Source: Trochalopteron elliotii
Lineage: Eukaryota > Chordata > Aves > Passeriformes > Leiothrichidae
Assembly (NCBI GenBank): GCA_024734555.1
Contig: JANPWX010000076.1
Coordinates: forward strand, 3,561,448-3,625,447
Length of the DNA stretch: 64,000 nucleotides
Direction of reading: 5' to 3'
Numbering within the stretch: position 1 is the stretch's first letter; every line of letters begins with the position of its first letter. Shown piece after piece: positions 57,601-64,000 of the stretch. The notes under the pieces are model-generated. The model saw nothing but the letters and a program-made list of their open reading frames with translations, did no database searches and was not told the DNA's origin. The translations under genes were made by a program, and so were the position numbers.

Positions 57601-57745
57601 TAGAATATTTTAGGTTAGAATAGATCTTCAGAGGTCATTTTATCCAACCCATTGCTGAAAGCTTAACCAGTCAAAGCATGCTGCTAAAGAGCAGTGTCCA
57701 GTTGAGTTTGAATTTTTATTAATGTTCTTAAAGCTTCTGAGGATT
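57601..57745 (-). mobile_element. Diverged CR1 3' fragment
   Basis: The plus strand has 'tagaatattttaggttagaa', 'tagatcttcagaggtcattt', 'tatccaacccattgctgaaa', 'gcagtgtccagttgagtttg' and 'aatttttattaatgttctt', following the complement of a CR1 3' UTR. It is old, 5' truncated and non-coding. Confidence 0.72.
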
Positions 57746-59264
57746 GGCTATAAAAATTTGCTGTTTATACATTTGAGAATATTTTGAAATTGTCTGCATG
57801 CAGGAAATGCTGTTAGGACACTTACATAGCTTTCCTATTATATTGCAGAATTCACATCACTAATATTGCTTCATACCTACATATTTATATGAGCAACGGT
57901 TTGAACTGACTGTACTTAAAGTATCAAATAAGAGAGACTAGTTCTCTAATATTTATTCTTTAAAATTTAAAGACCTCGTGTTAGATACTGGGCATTAACA
58001 TAATACTATTGTCCACAGAATACAGAAAAAGAAGTCACCTGCTCGTCTACTGGCCTCACATCATCTGGCAGTCTTGATCTCTCATTCAAATATTAATTCT
58101 ATTATTTTGAGAATTTTCAGACATGAAACAATCAGATTATACAGTTTGGTGGAAGACAAAAAAAAAAAAAGAATTCTTAAAGAAACTGTATTTTAAATGA
58201 TCTCTTGTAAATATAATCTACAATAAGATCACCTTGCTTACTGTATGTATTTCAGCACTTCTTTTTTTGTAAGGATTTGCAAGTTCCCCTGAAACAAAGG
58301 GAAAAGCAACTTTAACTGTCATTAAAACAGTTCCATAGGTGTTCTCATGCCAAGAAATCCCCTGGTTTCCAGTGGTTTCCCCTGCTGTCCAAAAAGGAGA
58401 TACTCTGTGAAAAACTCAGTCAATGCTATCATTGAAAAAAGGCAGCCAGTGACAAAATCCAAGTATTCTCATGTTATTTTTTCTGTTATTTATTTTTAAT
58501 TAAGATAGTTCAATAAGATCATGAAAATGACTTAGAGGATCAATAAGGTTTGCATATTTGCTAGTAAGTTTTTTGTCAGTTTTTTCTGACAGTGTTTGTG
58601 AAAATCAGTTTATAAAACTAATAATGTGGTATCTAGTATAAGTTTTTCTTTTGTGTTCCACCTCTAGCTTATGCACATGAATAAACTGCCACCTGGTAAA
58701 ACCTGTCACTTTGTTAAGATGGCAGCATAAAGCCAGACAAAATTTTGTACTTTGTACTACAAGACTTGCTTTTGATGTGGCCAGATTTGTGGAATATGAC
58801 TACTGGGTTCAGGGTTTCTTCATTAAAAAAAAAAGACTAGAAGCTGTCGGCCTTTGAAAACTACCTACAAAAAGTGTTTTATTAGAACTAACTGTACTGA
58901 ATTGTTTACATTGGACAGAACGTTCATTAAATCACTCAATCAGTAAAAATTTCAATCATCCTCACTTCTTATTTTGATGCCCAAATGGATCCATGTCCAC
59001 AGATTCCATAAGCAGGCTGGCGTGATGAAATTTCTATCAGCAGAAATATCCTTCATTTATGAAAACCTCCACACAAGATCTTTTGAACATGATTTTATGG
59101 TGTTACATAAAAATATTGTATCAAAGAGCACAACTGTCCAAAAACATGACAATTATTGAACACCAAAAGGATACAGAAAACACTCCTAATGCGTTTATGT
59201 AGACTAACTGTTATGAACAATTTTTTTCATTTGTTTTCCAGAACATTTAATTAATTCATGAAGC
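57746..59264. other. AT-rich non-coding stretch
   Basis: No gene recognised; an A run lies at about 58158-58170. The frame at 58974-59159 has no domain. Confidence 0.55.
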
Positions 59265-59600
59265 ACATTGGCTATCAATGAAGTACATGGCCCAGTTTCA
59301 GCTACAGCCCCACCAGATCCCAGTCAGTCTGAGCCAAAACCTCAGCCTGTCCCCATCTCCAGGAATGTGTCTGATTCCCAAGAGCTGGATCTGCCCTGGT
59401 GCCCCTGGCTGCCCTGCTCCTGGCTGGAGTTAGGCCCTTCTCTGATGGACCCTGATGAGCCCCCACAGTTCTTGGTCCCCCCCCCAGTCTGCTGCTGGGA
59501 CACCCTGAGCCCTGGCTACACAGAAAGAAAAACCAACAAGGATGGAGAAAATTATATTCCCTCAGAAGGGCCCTCCAAAAGGAGAGAATAAAACACTTTG
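59265..59600. other. GC-rich island of unknown origin
   Basis: About 260 bases rich in C and G, including a run of nine C near 59479, sit between AT-rich flanks and are followed by AATAAA at about 59587. A pyrimidine-rich acceptor-like site (ttttcatttgttttccag) ends at about 59241. The open frame of 107 codons (59268-59591) is proline-rich without a domain I know. It could be an unrecognised LTR or insertion, or a non-coding terminal exon; stops follow the acceptor in all three frames, so coding use is unlikely. Confidence 0.35.
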
Positions 59601-62600
59601 AATGATTTCTGGGTTCTTGTGGTAGTATACAGAACCATTTCCTCCTTCACCAGGATCACAAAGAATGAGAGAAGTCATTGCTACTGGCCAAGAATGAAAC
59701 TCTAGGGGAAAAAAAAGAAATCATTAGAAGGACAGTAAGTTATTCATTGTGTACAAAGGTTAAATACCAAATGAAAGTGCTAATAAGAGCTTTTAACCCA
59801 TATTTGCCAGTTCTAGAGCAGATAGAAGTCCAGTATAAAAGTAATTCTTCTAGACTGGGAAACCAGCATTCAGTGGAACTGGAAAAGCAAAAAAAAATAA
59901 TTATTCAAGGTAACTGAAAATAAATCAAGTAGAAATGAAAAAGATTAACATTATAGTATACCCTCCCTAATATACATACAGGAAAACAAGGAAGCAAATC
60001 ATTGCTTGAGCATTTGTGAGCATTGATTTATTTTATGTAACTAAAAAATTCACTCTTCTGAGCAGTCACTTCACCTAGTGTGAGTAAAAGACTAGTATCA
60101 CTGTCTCTAATTATTAAGTGGAAGACTAACTTCAAACAAAAGTTTACTTTTTTAACTTCTAACTTCTGATTTGACAGGGTAAATTCAGGACTACAGGGTA
60201 GAAAACATCCAAATTTTTTTGCATTAGTGAGTCATAATAAAGTTTACATAAGAGCAAAGCATATTAAAACTAGTTCTCCAAAAATAATACAAATTGAAGA
60301 AAAGAGGAATGAAACAGCTAAGAGTGGATGAAACCATAAAATAAAAATAAGATTATAAGAAAGCATTTTAACAGCATTAGTTCATTGAATAGGTAAAACT
60401 GCTGTTTTACTATCTCTGGTAAAATTATGCTTATCAGAATTAGCTTTTCTGGAATCAGTGCATTTACAGTAGTATCAGCTCAATGAAAAGTGACTAGCAA
60501 AGTCAATAACTTGCTTTGGTGTCCAAATATACATTACAAAGTAATTTTCAGCATCATTTTCCTTGAGGAAAGATAGAATTTTCTCTTGATATTTACTGCT
60601 TCACTTTTGCAGCCCTGCCCATAGCTGTCTACCTGCCACATGAGAGTCCAGAACTTAAATTTCCAAGTATTACAATTAAAACACTTAACAATAGTGGGTA
60701 ACATAAAATTAAATTTGTACTACTAAAAGATACTTGGTAGGAACAAAATCTTTATGCTAGACTGAAGAAGAAAATGTTCTTAAACAGAATATGTAAAGTT
60801 CAAACTTTGAAAAATTGGGTGGCTTTTTGTTTTTAAGTCTACAGATGAAACATTGGGCAGAAATTCAAGAAGCTTGCAGAATATCTCAACCAGGTCACAA
60901 CGGCACCTGGCAAAAAAAAAAAAATAGCCTGATTTTATTAAAAAACTATTTCATTTACTATATTATGACTAGGATTTGAAATTATCTTGCTGAAAGATCT
61001 ACTTTTAATTATGCTTATAACTATTTCCAATCATGAAGAGAAAGTAGAAAGAAGATTTTTTTTGAAGAAGCAAAGCTTAATAAATATTAAATCAAACTTT
61101 AGAAGACATCTTTCATGCTATCCTATAAAGGGATACCTTCTCCAGACAATTATAATGAAAATTATTCCAGTCCACTGGGCTTGATATTTAATTAAATATT
61201 TTTAGAAACACAGAGAAAAGGTCAAAATATTGTATTATAGTATTTACTGCTACTTCAGTTCCAAATTTAGCCTCCAATATATTATATATCATAATCAAAC
61301 TTCTAGTTATCCAGGGAGAAGACAGTTAAGTATGTACAAGACATGCCCATTAATGCAATTGCAAAATTAAAAAACAAAAAAAAAAGTGAAGAATAAAAAT
61401 CCAAATACTACGTCATTAAATAATTCAAATTACTTCTCAATCAAAATTTAGTGATATACGGTCAGACAAGGAGCATCCTCCACTCCTTTTCTTTATTCTC
61501 CTTTTCTTTATTTATTTACTTTCCTTTGCTAAGGCAAATACAGTCTGCCATTTGCAACAAAGCCGCATAAATATTAAGTTTCTCTATTGCCCCCTGTTGA
61601 AGAGCACTAAATACTGCACATAAATCCTAATGTCTGGCCTACTATATTACCTATAACTTAGATAAAAGAAAAATATGTTATATAACAGAGGCTTTCCAAA
61701 TAATACTTAGGTTAATATTGACCAGGTATTTGATCATCAGTGCTTGGTATTCAACAAGACATTTATACGGGCATTATATTTTCCAATAGGTTTATATTTA
61801 GTATTTTGATGAAAAGAAATCTTTAGTTCTTTTAGGTCTAAGTAAAAAGTGCTACTTTTTTTAAAGGAAACTATTTCAATCTAATTTCTAAATTCAACCT
61901 AATTGTGAATTTTTAATATTCTATATTATGCACCAAGAATTTTCATCAAGGAATAAACACTGAAGCATTCTAAAATAATGACATTGTAAATGCTAATCAT
62001 TTCAAAAGACACCTTTTTCCTCTAAATAAAAGTTCAAAAATAACAGCTCTATTAAAAATTGAAATATTTAAACCCTGATTCAAGAAACTATTCTGTTGTG
62101 CATCTAACTTGAAAATCAGCCATCAATTCGAAGACTGAATTTACAGCTCACTTCTGTTGTACTCCTTGAATAGTACTTCTGTGTTCTTCTACATGGATCA
62201 TCTACAACCATGGTGAAATACTCTAAATATACATCTTAAATAGTCAACACATTGACTCAGATATGCTTCATCAGAAGATATACTAAAAATTAAAAATGGT
62301 GGAGTAATCTGCACTATAATACAGAGCAAAGATACCCCAAGTTCCAGTCCACATTTAAATGTGTAACTCCTGTGTGATATAGCATAAACTATTCCATCCT
62401 AGATCCATCCATTTGCTGAGTCACTCCCTCCTCTTAAGCTGCAGAGGAGCTGATGTTACCCTTCCTGTCTTCGAAATGAAGGAAAGAAAAACAAAGTTCT
62501 GCGATACAGGAGAAATGTTTACAAAAAGAAGAGTCTTTAAAATGATAGTGAGAGATTTAAAAACTACTAATAGATGCTTGTGTAACAATTAAAACATGGA

Positions 62601-62810
62601 ATTTCTTACCTTCTCCACTTCTCTGTCTTTCTGTGTATCCTATAATACATTTATTAGGACCAGTTAACTATAAACCAGATTAAGTTTTCCAGCTGATATG
62701 GATGAGTTTTATGAAAAACTAATAACTAACCAAACCCAGTAGAATATGTTCATCTGAAAGTAAACATAAAAATTCACTTCATTTTTGTTTCCCACAATAT
62801 TTTTTGTATA
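59601..62810. other. AT-rich non-coding stretch (3.2 kb)
   Basis: No gene or repeat family recognised. There are several A runs (for example 60911-60923) and a weak CTCF-like word on the minus strand at 61587-61600 (core AACAGGGGGCAA). Confidence 0.55.
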
Positions 62811-63022
62811 AGATCAAGGGAAAACTTCTTTCCTGAAAGGGCTGTCAAACATTGGAACAGGCTGCCCAGGCAAGAAGATGAGTCGTCATCTCTGAGAATA
62901 TTTAAAAGACACAGATGTGGCATTTAGGGTCATTTGGACTCAGTAATGTTAGCACAACAATAATGTTAGCTCAATTCAATAATCTTATGGATCTCTTTCA
63001 ACATAAATGATTCCATGATTCA
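62811..63022 (+). mobile_element. CR1 3' UTR fragment with tail
   Basis: It contains 'gaaaacttctttcctgaaag', 'ggctgtcaaacattggaaca', 'ggctgcccaggcaagaagat', 'gagtcgtcatctctgagaat', 'tatggatctctttcaacata' and 'aatgattccatgattcag'. This is a sense CR1 3' end of the subtype whose complement is seen at 10641-11336. A small insertion or duplication near 62950-62985 repeats 'aatgttagc'. Confidence 0.92.
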
Positions 63023-63535
63023 GACTTACTGTTTCATATTACCCATGTCCACTTCTTTTGTTTTCTCCTCTTTGTTTCCATTCTTTTCTTAAATACCAGA
63101 ATTTTATTCCTTTTCTTTCTTTCCTTTTGTCTCTATCTCTGAAGCTCTGGAAGACTAAGACAACAATACAAAAATTGCAGTTATCCACTTGGTTTACTTC
63201 CTAATTCTCCCAAGAAACAGGAACCATTAACATTGAGGCAAATAACAGTAGTTTTAAGACCAAAGCACCATAATACATAAAGGCTGACCTTGGATACAAA
63301 AAAACCAGTTCAAACCCATATGAAATTATTATTCTTTCCCAGAAATTTAACATAAATTGACTATGCTTTTCCCTGGAAATTTGAAACAGCAAAGAATTTT
63401 TACAAAAAATATCAATGTTTTATTTCCACTTCTGAATTGATATACTGACTTTAAGAATTAATAGAAACTCAGTTCTCTGGGTGCTAAAAGCACCAATTAA
63501 ATAAAAGTCAATAAAAATAACAAGCTATGGAAAAA
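63023..63535. other. AT-rich non-coding stretch
   Basis: Nothing recognised. Confidence 0.55.
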
Positions 63536-64000
63536 TGCCCAGCTGAAAATTAAGCCCTCCTTCTACCCCTTCAGGTGAGAGAGACAATAGGCAGCGATAT
63601 TCCGAGGTAGAGATTATGGCTTGAGATAAAAATTTACTAGAAACAGCAATGAGATAAGAAAACAAACAATAACAGCAACAATGTAAATAACAACAGTGTC
63701 TAAAAGAGAGTGCTTACACTCAGAATGCTCACCAAGGCCGACCTGATGTGGCCACAGCCCATCAAAGAGACAAAGAACAAAATGGCCCCTGGACCCTCTG
63801 TGCGTACATTTTTTCCCCAAACCCAAGACAATGAAAAACAATTGCAGACAAATCCTTCAGTCAGGACCAGCGTTACCCCACCACTCCATTTGCTGCTTGC
63901 CCCTTGGAAAAGGATAAAATGGCTGTGGATCCCTTCTTCTCAGAATGCCCTTCTTCTGCACCCCAGAAATGATGTCTGTGGTACAGAATAACAACCTAGA
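63536..64000 (-). mobile_element. Probable LTR running off the right edge
   Basis: From TGCCCAGCTGAAAATTAA at 63536 the sequence has LTR character: 'cttcaggtgagagagacaat', 'gagattatggcttgagataa', an A/C-rich tract at 63640-63690, then a GC-richer part with 'gacctgatgtggccacagcc', 'aaatggcccctggaccctct' and 'gcttgccccttggaaaagga'. I recall a bird LTR with this order on the opposite strand, which places its 3' end at 63536 and its 5' part beyond the window. The minus-strand frame at 63614-63841 and the plus frame at 63710-63991 are not genes. Confidence 0.52.

Noticed and set aside
59268..59591. Proline-rich 107-codon frame considered as a gene
   Set aside because: It has no recognised domain, and stops follow the upstream acceptor-like site in all frames. 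It was kept only as a GC-rich island of unknown origin.
61587..61600. Fourth CTCF-like word
   Set aside because: It matches only about 11 of 14 core positions, too weak to list as a site, and is mentioned only as a note.
1..64000. CRISPR arrays, operons, phage or plasmid features
   Set aside because: CR1 LINEs, avian LTRs, splice-like signals and microsatellites all point to a bird nuclear genome. No regularly spaced direct repeats or tightly packed genes are present.

Overview
This window is AT-rich, repeat-dotted DNA from a bird nuclear genome, most likely a songbird (passerine). It is either a gene desert or the inside of a very large intron. The best evidence is the repeat content. There are about fifteen fragments of CR1, the main LINE of birds, many with the typical 3' end (on the minus strand they open with an ATCATAGAATGG-like string followed by TTGGAAGGGACCT). 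There are also several solo long terminal repeats of avian endogenous retroviruses. One of these, at 37289-37957, looks young and matches my memory of a passerine LTR type. The 400-N gap beside a TCCTT pentanucleotide array is typical of a vertebrate draft assembly.

No protein-coding gene, tRNA, rRNA or recognisable ncRNA is supported. Every long open frame I looked at is either inside a CR1 or LTR or is a chance frame in AT-rich DNA. The only host-exon-like object is a 41-base stretch at 13494-13534 with good splice signals on both sides; it is a candidate only.

Layout. 1-1.7 kb: LTR scrap, then an old and a younger CR1 end to end. 3.7-6.9 kb: CR1 pieces and one diverged LTR. 6.9-17.9 kb: mostly unique DNA with one CR1 (10.6-11.3 kb) and two unusual hairpins near 13.3-13.5 kb. 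17.9-25.9 kb: the repeat-dense core, with two copies of a repeat I cannot name (17.9-18.4 and 23.6-23.9 kb), CR1 endonuclease and 3' fragments, and two more CR1s. 25.9-35.7 kb: mainly unique DNA with one short CR1 tail. 35.7-38.8 kb: a minus-strand solo LTR, then a long CR1 split by a young LTR with a perfect 5-base target duplication. 38.8-48.1 kb: unique DNA, two CR1 tails, and two LTRs of one family in opposite orientation (40.4 and 47.5 kb), the second perhaps with retroviral internal sequence before it. 48.1-56 kb: gap, microsatellites and two same-family solo LTRs flanking a minisatellite. 56-64 kb: AT-rich DNA, two CR1 pieces, a GC-rich island, and an LTR running off the right edge.

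Nothing here forms a pathway or operon. The window records successive retroelement insertions in non-coding DNA. Boundaries of diverged repeats are accurate to roughly 10-30 bases, and family assignments rest on remembered consensus features, not on a database search.
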